Assembly: GCA_002021875.1 (NCBI GenBank)
Contig: CP018627.1
Span: 4,278,001 to 4,342,000 of the forward strand
Length of the DNA: 64,000 nucleotides
Reading direction: 5' to 3'
Source of the DNA: Streptomyces hygroscopicus
GTDB lineage: Bacteria; Actinomycetota; Actinomycetes; Streptomycetales; Streptomycetaceae
Within the stretch, counting starts at the first letter, position 1, and every line of letters starts with the position of its first letter. Below, piece after piece: positions 35,411 to 43,558 of this stretch. Below the pieces are notes generated by a model, which worked only from the letters and a program-made list of their open reading frames with translations, had not been told where the DNA came from and did not search any database. A program made the translations under genes and the position numbers.

Positions 35411-36283
35411 ATGGTCCAAGAACACGAGCCCAGCACCCCTGCGGAGGCGGCCGAGCCGACGGCCACCCGCCGGATCGCGGACGAGGCGGAGAGCAGCCGG
35501 GCCAGCCGGGGGTGGTGGGACCGCAACGCGGACGAGTACCAGGAGGAACACGGCGCCTTCCTGGGCGACGACCGGTTCATATGGGGCCCGGAGGGGCTGG
35601 ACGAGGCGGAGGCCGGGCTGCTGGGCCCGGTGGAGGCGCTCAAGGGGCGCGATGTGCTGGAGGTGGGCGCGGGCGCCGCACAGTGCGCCCGCTGGCTGGC
35701 CGCCCAGGGGGCGCGGCCGGTGGCGCTGGACCTCTCCCACCGGCAGCTACGGCACGCGCGGCGGATCGACACGGAGGCCGCCGCCGGGGGCGGCGACGGG
35801 ACGGGCGACGGGGCCGGGGTCGCGCTGGTGCAGGCGGACGCCACGGCCCTGCCCTTCCGGGACGGCTCGTTCGACCTGGCGTGCTCGGCGTACGGGGCGG
35901 TGCCGTTCGTGGCCGAGCCGGTGCGGGTGATGCGCGAGGTGCGCCGGGTGCTGCGGCCGGGCGGACGGTGGGTCTTCTCGGCGACGCACCCGATCCGCTG
36001 GGCGTTCCCCGACGAACCGGGGCCCGAGGGGCTGTCCGTCGCCGGCTCCTACTTCGACCGCACGCCCTATGTGGAGCAGGACGAGTCGGGCCGGGCCGTC
36101 TACGTGGAGCACCACCGGACGCTGGGCGACCGGGTGCGGGACGTGGTGGCCGGGGGCTTCCGGCTGGTCGACCTGATCGAGCCGGAGTGGCCCGCGTGGA
36201 ACCACCAGGAGTGGGGCGGCTGGTCCCCCCTGCGGGGGAACCTCATCCCGGGCACGGCGATCTTCGTATGCGAGCGGGACTGA
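35411..36283 (+). CDS. Class I SAM-dependent methyltransferase
   Basis: A 290-residue methyltransferase. Motif I VLEVGAGAAQCARWLAAQG binds SAM; ALDLSHRQLRHAR is motif II; LVQADATALPFRDGSFDLACSAYGAVPFV gives motifs III-IV; VRRVLRPGGRWVFS is motif V. The N-terminal SRGWWDRNADEYQEEHGAF and the C-terminal WPAWNHQEWGGWSPLRG are typical of a Streptomyces subgroup with unknown substrate. ATG 35411 has no clear ribosome site and may be read from a near-leaderless mRNA; in-frame upstream codons overlap the rpsA promoter and are less likely. HrpB follows with almost no gap. Confidence 0.88.
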   Translation: MVQEHEPSTPAEAAEPTATRRIADEAESSRASRGWWDRNADEYQEEHGAFLGDDRFIWGPEGLDEAEAGLLGPVEALKGRDVLEVGAGAAQCARWLAAQGARPVALDLSHRQLRHARRIDTEAAAGGGDGTGDGAGVALVQADATALPFRDGSFDLACSAYGAVPFVAEPVRVMREVRRVLRPGGRWVFSATHPIRWAFPDEPGPEGLSVAGSYFDRTPYVEQDESGRAVYVEHHRTLGDRVRDVVAGGFRLVDLIEPEWPAWNHQEWGGWSPLRGNLIPGTAIFVCERD

Positions 36284-36303
36284 GCGGAATCGGAGCAGAG
36301 GCG

Positions 36304-38898
36304 TTGACCACTCCTGGGGACCCGCGCGCCGAGGCCCTCGACCGCCTTCCCGTGCGCGAGGCCGTGCCCGCGCTGCTGCGCGCGCTCGACGACCGCGGGG
36401 TCGCCGTGCTGTGCGCGCCTCCGGGGACCGGTAAGACGACGCTGGTGCCACTGGTGCTCGCCGGACTGGTGGGCGGCGGACCGGTGCGGCGAGTGCTGGT
36501 CGCCGAGCCGCGGCGGATCGCGGCACGGGCCGCGGCGCGGCGGATGGCATGGCTGCTGGGCGAGCGGCCGGGCGGGAAGGTCGGCTTCACCGTGCGCGGG
36601 GAGCGGCAGGCCGGCCGCGGGACCGTGGTCGAGGTGGTCACCACCGGCGTGCTGCTGCAACGGCTGCAACGCGATCAGGAGCTGACCGGCGTCGATGTGG
36701 TCGTTCTCGACGAATGCCATGAGCGCCATCTGGACGCGGACACGGCCGCCGCCTTCCTGCTGGACGTCCGGGCCGCCCTGCGCCCCGACCTCCGGCTGAT
36801 CGCCGCCTCGGCGACCACGGACGCGGAGGGCTGGGCGCGGCTGCTCGGCGACGGCGGGGAGAGCGGGACGGACGGCGGGGATGGTCCTGAGGGGCCCGCG
36901 CCGGTCGTCTCGGCACCGGGCGTGTCCCATCCGGTGGAGGTGGTGTGGGCGCCGCCCGAGCGCCCCGTACGGCCGCCGCACGGGATGCGGGTGGACCCCG
37001 CCCTGCTGGACCATGTCGCGGCCGTGGTGCGGCGGGCGCTGCGCGAGCGGGAGGGTGATGTGCTGTGCTTCCTGCCGGGCGTGGGCGAGATCTCCCGGGT
37101 GGCCGGGAAGCTGGGCGGGCTCGCCGGGGCGGAGGTCCTGCAGGTGCACGGGCGTGCGCCGGCCGCCGTACAGGAGGCGGTGCTGGCGGGCTCGGACGGC
37201 GGACGGCGGCGGGTGGTGCTGGCCACCTCGGTCGCCGAGTCGAGCCTGACCGTGCCGGGCGTGAGGATCGTCGTGGACTGCGGGCTGGCGCGTGAGCCCC
37301 GGATGGACCACGCACGCGGGCTGAGCGCGCTGACGACCGTAAGGGCGTCACGGGCGGCCGCCCGGCAGCGCGCGGGCCGTGCGGGGCGTGAGGCGCCCGG
37401 GGTGGTCTACCGCTGCTGGCCGGAGGCGGAGGACGCCCGCCTGCCGCGTTTCCCGTCCCCGGAGATCGCCGGCGCGGACCTTACGGCCTTCGCGCTGCAG
37501 ACGGCGTGCTGGGGCGATCCGGACGCCTCGGGGCTGGCCCTGCTCGATCCGCCGCCCACCGGGGCGATGACGGCCGCCCGCGAGACGCTGACCGCGATCG
37601 GCGCCGTGGACGCCGCCGGACGGGCCACCGAGCGCGGCACTCGGATGGCCCGCCTCGGCCTCCACCCCCGCCTCGCGCGGGCGCTCATCGACGGCGCGAA
37701 GGAGGTCGGCGCACGCCGGGCGGCCGAGGTGGTGGCCCTGTTGAGCGAGGAGCCCCCGAGGGAGTACGGCGACGACCTCGCGGCCGCCTGGCGCACCGCC
37801 CGCCACGGCGGCGACCCCTACGCCGCCCGTTGGCGCCAGGAGGCCCGGCGGCTCGAACAGGCCCTGACCGGCGCGGGCGACGCGCGGCCCGACGGCGCGC
37901 GTGGCGCACAGCGGGCGGCGCGCGGCGATGACTCCGTGACGGGGCTGCTGGCCGCGCTGGCGTTCCCGGAGCGGGTGGCCCGGCGGCGCGGCGAGCGGGC
38001 GTACCTCATGGCCGCCGGGACGGGCGCGGAGCTGGGCGACGGCTCGCGGCTGGGCGGTTCGCCGTGGCTCGCGGTGGCCGTCGCGGACCGGCCGGTGACC
38101 TCCGCGTCGGCACGGGTGCGGCTCGCGGCCGTGACCGACGAGGACACCGCCCGGGCGGCAGCGGCGGCGCTGGCCTCGGAGGGTGCGGAGGTGCGCTGGG
38201 CCGACGGGGACGTCGTGGCGCGCCGGGTGGCCCGGCTCGGCGCGATCGAGCTGGTGTCCCGGCCGCTGGCCAAGCCCGATCCGGAGCTGGTGCGGCAGGC
38301 GCTGCTGGAGGGGCTGCGCCGCGAGGGGACGGGGCTGCTGCGCTGGTCGGCGCAGGCCACGGCGGTCCGGCAGCGGATGGCGTTTCTCCATCAGGAGCTG
38401 GGCGGGGCCTGGCCGGATGTCTCCGACGCGGCGCTGCTGGACCGCACGGACGACTGGCTCGGGACGGAGCTGGCGCGGGCCCGCGGGCGGGCCGATCTGG
38501 GGCGGGTGGACGCGGGACAGGCGCTGGCCCGGCTGATGCCGTGGGCCACGGGCGAGGCCGCGCGGTTCGAGGAGCTGGCGCCGGAGCGGATCGAGGTGCC
38601 GAGCGGCTCGCGGGTGCGGGTGGACTACGCCGCGGACCGGCCCGTGCTGGCGGTGAAGCTGCAGGAGCTGTTCGGCTGGCAGGAGGCGCCCCGGATCGCG
38701 GGCGGACGGGTGCCGCTGCTGGTGCATCTGCTGTCCCCGGCGGGGCGTCCGGCCGCGGTCACCGCCGATCTGGCGTCGTTCTGGAAGGACGGCTACCGCT
38801 CGGTGCGGGCCGAGCTGCGCGGCCGGTATCCCAAACATCCGTGGCCGGAGGATCCGGCGACGGCCGAGCCGACCCGGCGGACCAACTCCCGCCGCTGA
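36304..38898 (+). CDS. hrpB: ATP-dependent helicase HrpB
   Basis: An 864-residue DExH-box (DEAH/RHA-type) helicase. Motif I is APPGTGKTTLVPL, motif II DECHERHLD, motif III SATTD, and the C-terminal RecA motifs ATSVAESSLTVPGVRIVVDCG and RQRAGRAGRE are intact. The winged-helix, ratchet and HrpB-specific C-terminal domains follow (PERIEVPSGSRVRVDYA ... KLQELFGW ... HLLSPAGRPAAVTADLASFW). Its cellular role is poorly known; it is thought to act on RNA. I prefer the TTG start at 36304 because GGAG lies 8 bases upstream. The in-frame ATG at 36268 overlaps the methyltransferase and lacks a ribosome site. Confidence 0.92.
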   Translation: MTTPGDPRAEALDRLPVREAVPALLRALDDRGVAVLCAPPGTGKTTLVPLVLAGLVGGGPVRRVLVAEPRRIAARAAARRMAWLLGERPGGKVGFTVRGERQAGRGTVVEVVTTGVLLQRLQRDQELTGVDVVVLDECHERHLDADTAAAFLLDVRAALRPDLRLIAASATTDAEGWARLLGDGGESGTDGGDGPEGPAPVVSAPGVSHPVEVVWAPPERPVRPPHGMRVDPALLDHVAAVVRRALREREGDVLCFLPGVGEISRVAGKLGGLAGAEVLQVHGRAPAAVQEAVLAGSDGGRRRVVLATSVAESSLTVPGVRIVVDCGLAREPRMDHARGLSALTTVRASRAAARQRAGRAGREAPGVVYRCWPEAEDARLPRFPSPEIAGADLTAFALQTACWGDPDASGLALLDPPPTGAMTAARETLTAIGAVDAAGRATERGTRMARLGLHPRLARALIDGAKEVGARRAAEVVALLSEEPPREYGDDLAAAWRTARHGGDPYAARWRQEARRLEQALTGAGDARPDGARGAQRAARGDDSVTGLLAALAFPERVARRRGERAYLMAAGTGAELGDGSRLGGSPWLAVAVADRPVTSASARVRLAAVTDEDTARAAAAALASEGAEVRWADGDVVARRVARLGAIELVSRPLAKPDPELVRQALLEGLRREGTGLLRWSAQATAVRQRMAFLHQELGGAWPDVSDAALLDRTDDWLGTELARARGRADLGRVDAGQALARLMPWATGEAARFEELAPERIEVPSGSRVRVDYAADRPVLAVKLQELFGWQEAPRIAGGRVPLLVHLLSPAGRPAAVTADLASFWKDGYRSVRAELRGRYPKHPWPEDPATAEPTRRTNSRR

Positions 38899-38970
38899 GC
38901 CGCCCAACGCCAGCCGCTGAGCCCACAACCGCCGAGCCCGCCCAGCGCCACCGCTCAACCCACAAGCGAT
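38891..38970. repeat. Degenerate repeats running on from the hrpB stop
   Basis: The word GCCGCTGAGCC at the end of hrpB (stop 38896-38898) recurs 22 bases later, and the combined unit of about 40 bases appears again in diverged form to about 38970. Confidence 0.6.
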
Positions 38971-39007
38971 GGGGGCCGCACCGGGCATCGGCGGGCCACG
39001 TCGGGCG

Positions 39008-39385
39008 TCAGTCGGCCCAGTCGCGCAGCCTGCGGGCGGTCTCGCCGAGCCGGAATCCGCTGATCTCCCGTATCTCGCGGACGAGTTTGACCATGCCGCC
39101 CGGCGGAGGCGTGATCGGCTCTCCCGACTCCTCCATGTACATCCGCGCGCAGGCCGCGCCGATCGTGGCGTTGTAGTCGGAGAACGGCTCGAGGATCAGT
39201 GAGGTGTGCAGAAAGGTCGCGGCGCGGGCGGCGGCCTCCTCGTAATAGGGCTCGCCCGAGAACCGCTCATAGCGGTGGCGTTCGGTCATGCAGTGCAGCG
39301 CACCCCAGTCCCGGACCGGGGTGTTCACCGGGGAGACCTCGACCTGGACGTTCAGCACCCAACCGGCGTCGACATACAGAATCAC
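39008..39385 (-). CDS. Fic/Doc-like toxin component, degenerate catalytic motif
   Basis: A 125-residue protein of the kind annotated in Streptomyces as Fic-family toxin. It has the Doc-like helical layout (LYVDAGWVLNVQ ... DWGALHCMTERHRYERFSG ... AAARAATFLHTSLI). The Fic loop, normally HxFxDGNKR, reads EPFSDYNATIG (about residues 67-77), so the catalytic His and the phosphate-binding GN-R residues are absent. It should not AMPylate or phosphorylate in the usual way. GTG 39385 overlaps the stop of the upstream antitoxin gene by 4 bases, the normal antitoxin-first arrangement. Whether it is toxic is untested. Confidence 0.7.
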   Translation of the reverse strand: MILYVDAGWVLNVQVEVSPVNTPVRDWGALHCMTERHRYERFSGEPYYEEAAARAATFLHTSLILEPFSDYNATIGAACARMYMEESGEPITPPPGGMVKLVREIREISGFRLGETARRLRDWAD

Positions 39386-39609
39386 CGCATGCCGTGCGGG
39401 AACTCCCGCTCGAACTCGGGCTTGTACTCCAGGGCGAACTTCACGGCACCCTCGACGAAACGCTGCTTCTGACGCCGCCGGACCACGTCCTCGGTCAGTA
39501 TGTCGTGCGCCAGGCGCTTGATCGCGACGCCCTTCTCCCTCGCCTCGGCACGCAGCTCGGCCAGCTCCTGCTCGGTGAACTCAATCGTGATGCCAGGCAT
39601 GGGCGGCAT
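39382..39609 (-). CDS. Antitoxin-like ribbon-helix-helix protein
   Basis: A 75-residue protein with an N-terminal beta strand and two helices, ITIEFTEQELAELRAEAREKGVAIKRLAHDIL, like the Arc/MetJ-type DNA-binding part of small antitoxins. A charged C-terminal segment follows (VVRRRQKQRFVEGAVKFALEY) that could wrap the partner. Its stop overlaps the Fic/Doc-like start by 4 bases, as in Phd-Doc-type pairs, and it probably represses the operon. ATG 39609 is chosen from its AAGGCG ribosome site; ATG 39600 and GTG 39618 are possible. Repeated TTGAC words lie upstream. Confidence 0.7.
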   Translation of the reverse strand: MPPMPGITIEFTEQELAELRAEAREKGVAIKRLAHDILTEDVVRRRQKQRFVEGAVKFALEYKPEFEREFPHGMR

Positions 39610-39675
39610 GCTAGCCACGCCTTCGCCCTGATCACTACCGGCTTGGCCACCACGAGCGAATCGCGGGGACGCAGG

Positions 39676-39711
39676 TTGACGCGGGGCTTGACACGGCGAT
39701 TGACGCGACGG
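39676..39711. repeat. Three 12-bp TTGAC-containing repeats upstream of the antitoxin
   Basis: Units TTGACGCGGGGC, TTGACACGGCGA and TTGACGCGACGG start at 39676, 39688 and 39700. They lie between the stop of the minus-strand hypothetical gene (39721) and the antitoxin start (39609). They could be an operator for the toxin-antitoxin pair or another 3'-end repeat. Confidence 0.7.
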
Positions 39712-39720
39712 CCGCGCCGC

Positions 39721-40347
39721 TCAGCACTCCAGCCTCAGGGCGAACTGCTCGCCCGTCGGGAACGGTTCGTCCACGGGGTGCGGTCCGACCCATATGAGCG
39801 CCTGCTCGAAGGTCATATACGAGCCGTTGTCGACGCACTGGCCGACCACCACCGCATTGCCGCCGCAGCGCCAAGCGGCGTAGTTCCACGGGTGGTCGCC
39901 CTTCTCGTCCCGCACGACGGTCTCCGGCTCGCCCAGGCACTCGCCGAAGGCGTCCACGGCGGCGCGCCACCGGCCGTCGAAGACGGAGCGGTCGGCGTCG
40001 CGGTGGAAGACCCATGCGGGGTCCTCGGAGTGGTACTCGGCGAGCCAGTCGACATTGCCGCTGAGCCCGTCGGCCTGCAACTCCGCGTCGAAGTCGTCCG
40101 GCTCGTAGTAGTAGCAGAACGGGATCAGGCATTCGGTGTCCGCGTCATCGGGCCCGCCGAACCACTCCGGGCGGACATAGTGCCCGGTGTTGGTGGCGTG
40201 CGAGGACGCATGGGAGCCGTCGGGCACCCAGCCGAAGCGCTCGGCGGCGGCCGCCGTGGCACCCGGAGTCCATTCCAGGCGCGCCAATTCGACGATATGG
40301 CCGACGAGTTCGGGCCCCGGGACGCAGCTGTTCACTGGCATGGTCAT
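39721..40347 (-). CDS. Hypothetical protein, aromatic- and acid-rich
   Basis: A 208-residue soluble protein that I cannot place in a family. It is rich in Trp, Tyr, Asp and Glu (FCYYYEPDDFDAEL, WVFHRDADRSVFDGRW, DHPWNYAAWRCGGNAVVV) and has no signal peptide or membrane helix. The frame is clean, with Streptomyces-like codon use. The start overlaps the DUF3068 stop by 4 bases, so it is co-translated with that gene. TTGAC repeats begin 9 bases after its stop. Confidence 0.7.
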   Translation of the reverse strand: MTMPVNSCVPGPELVGHIVELARLEWTPGATAAAAERFGWVPDGSHASSHATNTGHYVRPEWFGGPDDADTECLIPFCYYYEPDDFDAELQADGLSGNVDWLAEYHSEDPAWVFHRDADRSVFDGRWRAAVDAFGECLGEPETVVRDEKGDHPWNYAAWRCGGNAVVVGQCVDNGSYMTFEQALIWVGPHPVDEPFPTGEQFALRLEC

Positions 40348-41345
40348 ACGCTACGGCCCGCCACTGACAACGGGGTCGGCGCCGCCGGGGCCGACGGCGG
40401 GCGCGCCGCGCGCCCGCGGGCCTCCAGCAGCAGGGCGAGCGCGAGCAGGGCCATGCCGAGGATCAGGAAGCCCCACGGCAGATAGGCCGTGAGCAGCAGG
40501 ACGAGCCGGCGCTGGGACTTCACCATGTCGACCGTGTGCCGGATGTAGTCCTCGCGCATCTTCACATGGCCGGAGAAGACGGTCACCCGGTCGCGGTCGC
40601 CCAGCAGCGTGCCGCCGCGCAGCTCCTCCTTGTGGATCTCCTGCCCGTTGACCGGGGCGCCGGTGGTGGGCTCGACCCAGAACATCCGCTTGGTGCTGTA
40701 CCAGCGGGAGGTGCCGGCCTTGCGGACGGTCTCGGGGGTGACGCCCTCGACCGGCATGGTCTTGGGCAGCGCCACCTTGGTCCAGGGGATGGTCTGTTCG
40801 AAGTAGTAGACCTTCAGGCCGCGGAAGGTCTGGGTGCCCTTGTAGTGGATGGGGGCGGAGGTGCGGGTCTGGGCGTCGAAGTAGCGGTAGTCGCGCTTCT
40901 CGGTGAGGAACGGCCATTTGAACTCGATGCCGTCGCGGCGCACCGCGTCCCCGTCGACATGTTCCCCGCCCGCGTGCACCGGGTCCTGGGAGTGGGCGTC
41001 GAAGACATAGCGTTCGGGGATCTTGGAGACCATCTTGCCGTCGGGCCCGGCCACATAGGACAGGGCGTCCCAGACGACGACATCGCGCCCGGTCGCCTTC
41101 CCGGTCTTCTCGGCGGCGGGCACATTGCCGCGCAGGGTCTGCACGATGCTGACCTTGGAGACCTTGCGGGGCTGCATGGTGCCGTAGTCGAGCAGAGTGG
41201 CCGGGCTGGCCTCCAGGACCGCCGTCTGGTACTCGCTGGGCGGGATCTTGGCCAGCCGGGGATAGGCGTACCAGCGCAGCAGCGGCGCGAGTGCGGCGAA
41301 GAAGACGGCGAAGGCCAGCAGCACCAGGCTTGCTCTGCGGCGCAT
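40344..41345 (-). CDS. DUF3068 (PorA family) membrane protein
   Basis: A 333-residue protein with one N-terminal (about residues 5-24) and one C-terminal membrane helix (about 297-318). The extracytoplasmic beta-rich middle shows the DUF3068 pattern: LDYGTMQPRKVSKVSIVQTLRG, VVVWDALSYV, IEFKWPFLTEKRDYRYFDAQT, YYFEQTIPWTKVALP and FWVEPTTGAPVNGQEIHKEEL. The family is named after mycobacterial and corynebacterial porin-related proteins, but Streptomyces has no outer membrane, so the role here is unknown. ATG 41345 follows a GGGAGG site. It lies 16 bases after a 44-residue SPW_0924 gene. Confidence 0.87.
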   Translation of the reverse strand: MRRRASLVLLAFAVFFAALAPLLRWYAYPRLAKIPPSEYQTAVLEASPATLLDYGTMQPRKVSKVSIVQTLRGNVPAAEKTGKATGRDVVVWDALSYVAGPDGKMVSKIPERYVFDAHSQDPVHAGGEHVDGDAVRRDGIEFKWPFLTEKRDYRYFDAQTRTSAPIHYKGTQTFRGLKVYYFEQTIPWTKVALPKTMPVEGVTPETVRKAGTSRWYSTKRMFWVEPTTGAPVNGQEIHKEELRGGTLLGDRDRVTVFSGHVKMREDYIRHTVDMVKSQRRLVLLLTAYLPWGFLILGMALLALALLLEARGRAARPPSAPAAPTPLSVAGRSV

Positions 41346-41361
41346 GGCGGATGTCCCTCCC

Positions 41362-41496
41362 TCAGGGGTGCTTGGGGACGGTGGTGAGCAGGGGCTTCGG
41401 GGAGGTCTCACCGCTGGGGGCGCCGATGGCCGTCATCGTGAGGACGATGGCGAGGGCGGCGGCGAGTCCGATCGCGGCGGCGGCGAGGGCGCGCAT
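41362..41496 (-). CDS. SPW_0924 family small protein
   Basis: A 44-residue protein, one hydrophobic helix (residues 3-25) followed by a short tail SGETSPKPLLTTVPKHP. The sequence fits the tiny Streptomyces SPW_0924 family as I remember it. GAGGAGG lies 6 bases before ATG 41496. It ends 16 bases ahead of the DUF3068 start on the same strand and is probably co-transcribed. It could be a membrane-anchored or secreted peptide; function unknown. Confidence 0.75.
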   Translation of the reverse strand: MRALAAAAIGLAAALAIVLTMTAIGAPSGETSPKPLLTTVPKHP

Positions 41497-41601
41497 ACGG
41501 GCCTCCTCGTGGTCCGGTACGAGGCGCTGACTGACGGTTCGTCAGGGATGGGGCACCGTAGCAACGGGGGCCGCAGATGAGAACACGAAGGCGGAAAAGC
41601 G

Positions 41602-41643
41602 TCGCGCCGCCCCCGGCCCGGTGGGGGCTCAGGGGCGGCGCGA
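41602..41643 (-). terminator. Terminator after the lytic transglycosylase gene
   Basis: A 12-bp perfect stem (41602-41613 with 41632-41643) and an 18-base loop lie 42 bases past the stop. Confidence 0.6.
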
Positions 41644-41684
41644 GGAACCGCGTGATCCGCGGCGGTGTTCGGTTGCCGGGCGGC

Positions 41685-43445
41685 TTACGAGGCGGGGGCC
41701 TGGGTGACCGTCAGCTCGATGTCCAGGACGGCGCCGCCCTCGGCGGTGAGGCGGAGCAGGAAGGTGCCCGCGTGGTCATCGGTGAGGATCTTCGGCAGGG
41801 TGAGCTGCCCGCGGGTGTTGGTCTTCAGGGCGGTCAGGGTGCGCACGGGCTTGCCCTTGTCGTCCAGGAAGTAGGGCCCCTTGTCGTTGAGCTCGGGGTC
41901 CTTCGCCGAGGTGATCATGGTGGCGGTCACCGGTACGTCCGCCGTGGCCTTGCCCTTGCTGGTGGCCGTGACGGTGAGCGCGTCGGCGAAGGAGGCGCCG
42001 GTCTGGGCCGTGAGCTCCTTGTCGCCGAGGCGGGCCAGCGCATCGGCCTGCGGTACCGGACGGGCCTTGACGGTCGCGGTGAACTCGACCGGGGCGGCCT
42101 CCCGCCCCACGGCGGTGGCGCGCACGGTGAACGTGCCGGTCTTCTCGCCCGCGAGCAGCTTCGGCGCAGTGGCGGTGCCATCGTTACCGGTCAGCATGGT
42201 GGCGGACTTGACGAGGCCGAGGAAGCGCGCGTCGGTCTCGCCGAGGATCTCGTACCTCACGCGCGCACCGGCCACCGGCTTGCCCGCGGCGTCCACGGCC
42301 TTGACGCGCGGCGACTGGGCGAATCCGGTGCCCGCGGTGGCGGACAGCTCCTTCGCGCCGACCGTGGTGAGCTTGCTGGTGCCGCTCGGGGTGGACGGCG
42401 GAGTGGTCGGGGGCTTGGGGGTCGGGGTCCCGGTGCCGGGGGTCCCGCCGTGCTCGCCCCCCGGAGGGGTCGGGGTGGAGGTGTCGGGCTCGTCGTCGGG
42501 CTTGGGCAGGGTGTGGGCGTTCTCCGGGCCCTTCCCGGTGTCCTTGCCGTTTCCGCCGCCCTTGCCCGAGTCCTTGCCCTTGTCGCCCGAGCCCGAGCCG
42601 CCGGAGCCGTCCCCCGAGGGCAGCACGCCGGTGCCGTCGGGGACCTCGTGGGTGCCGCGCTTGTAGTACTCGAACCACGACAGGACGGTGTTCAGATACT
42701 CCTGCGAGTGGTTGTAGCCGAGGATCGCGCGGTCCAGATCGGCCTTGACGGACAGATCGCGGCCGTTCGCACAGAGGTAGTTGCCCGCGGCGAGGGCTGC
42801 GTCGTAGACGTTGTTGGGGTCCTTCTCGCCGTCACCATTGCCGTCCCGTCCCCAGTTGGCCCAGGTGGACGGGATGAACTGCATGGGGCCGACCGCGCGG
42901 TCATGCGTACTGTCGCCGTCGTAGGCACCGCCGTCGGTGTCCTTGATCAGGGCGAAGCCGTCGCCGTTGAGGACCGGGCCGAGGATGGGCGAGACGGTGG
43001 TGCCGTCGGCCTCCACATTGCCGCCGCGGGCCTGGCCGGACTCGACCTTGCCGATCGCGGCGAGCAACTGCCAGGGCAGATTGCAGCCGGGGTTGGACTC
43101 CTTCAGGGCCGCTTCAGCCTTCTTGTAGGCGTCCAGCACGCTCGCCGGTATGCCCGCCTCGGCCTTGGTGCTGCCACTCCCGGGGAGCCCGGGCAGATCG
43201 ATCGAGGAGCCCGGCTTGTCCGGGGTGACCAGCGGCGGCAGATCGGTGTGGTACGACGAACCACCGTCAATGGGGGTGTCGTCGGGCGCCGGTGCCTCCC
43301 CCGCCCGCTGCTCCCGGTTCCGGTCGCCCTGGTCGGAGTGGGCGAACCCGGGTGCCTGGGACGCGGTGAGGGCGGCCATCGCGGCCGCCGCCACCGCCGT
43401 CGTGGCGGCCCCCTTGCGCAGTCGTCGGCCGATAAGCGGTGCCAT
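41685..43445 (-). CDS. Secreted lytic murein transglycosylase with Ig-like C-terminal domains
   Basis: A 586-residue exported cell-wall enzyme. A signal peptide with an Ala-rich core (about 1-36) leads to an SLT-type domain at about 95-260: LLAAIGKVESGQARGG holds the catalytic Glu, followed by AVGPMQFIPSTW and NVYDAALAAGNYLC. A long Gly/Lys/Pro/Thr linker (about 275-350) probably spans the wall. The C-terminal third contains two or three Ig-like (Big-type) repeats, LSATAGTGFAQSPRVKAVDAAGKPV and LTAQTGASFADALTVTATSKGK. It cleaves peptidoglycan glycan strands without hydrolysis. ATG 43445 has GGGAGGG in front. Confidence 0.9.
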   Translation of the reverse strand: MAPLIGRRLRKGAATTAVAAAAMAALTASQAPGFAHSDQGDRNREQRAGEAPAPDDTPIDGGSSYHTDLPPLVTPDKPGSSIDLPGLPGSGSTKAEAGIPASVLDAYKKAEAALKESNPGCNLPWQLLAAIGKVESGQARGGNVEADGTTVSPILGPVLNGDGFALIKDTDGGAYDGDSTHDRAVGPMQFIPSTWANWGRDGNGDGEKDPNNVYDAALAAGNYLCANGRDLSVKADLDRAILGYNHSQEYLNTVLSWFEYYKRGTHEVPDGTGVLPSGDGSGGSGSGDKGKDSGKGGGNGKDTGKGPENAHTLPKPDDEPDTSTPTPPGGEHGGTPGTGTPTPKPPTTPPSTPSGTSKLTTVGAKELSATAGTGFAQSPRVKAVDAAGKPVAGARVRYEILGETDARFLGLVKSATMLTGNDGTATAPKLLAGEKTGTFTVRATAVGREAAPVEFTATVKARPVPQADALARLGDKELTAQTGASFADALTVTATSKGKATADVPVTATMITSAKDPELNDKGPYFLDDKGKPVRTLTALKTNTRGQLTLPKILTDDHAGTFLLRLTAEGGAVLDIELTVTQAPAS

Positions 43446-43558
43446 CCGTGTGTCCCTCCCGTCGAACACAGTGCGCTCCCCCAGCGCGTCAACTCTGGTG
43501 ACACTACGACAACTTATGGCCCGCAGCTACCGGTGCAAACGCCACATCAGTGGAACCC

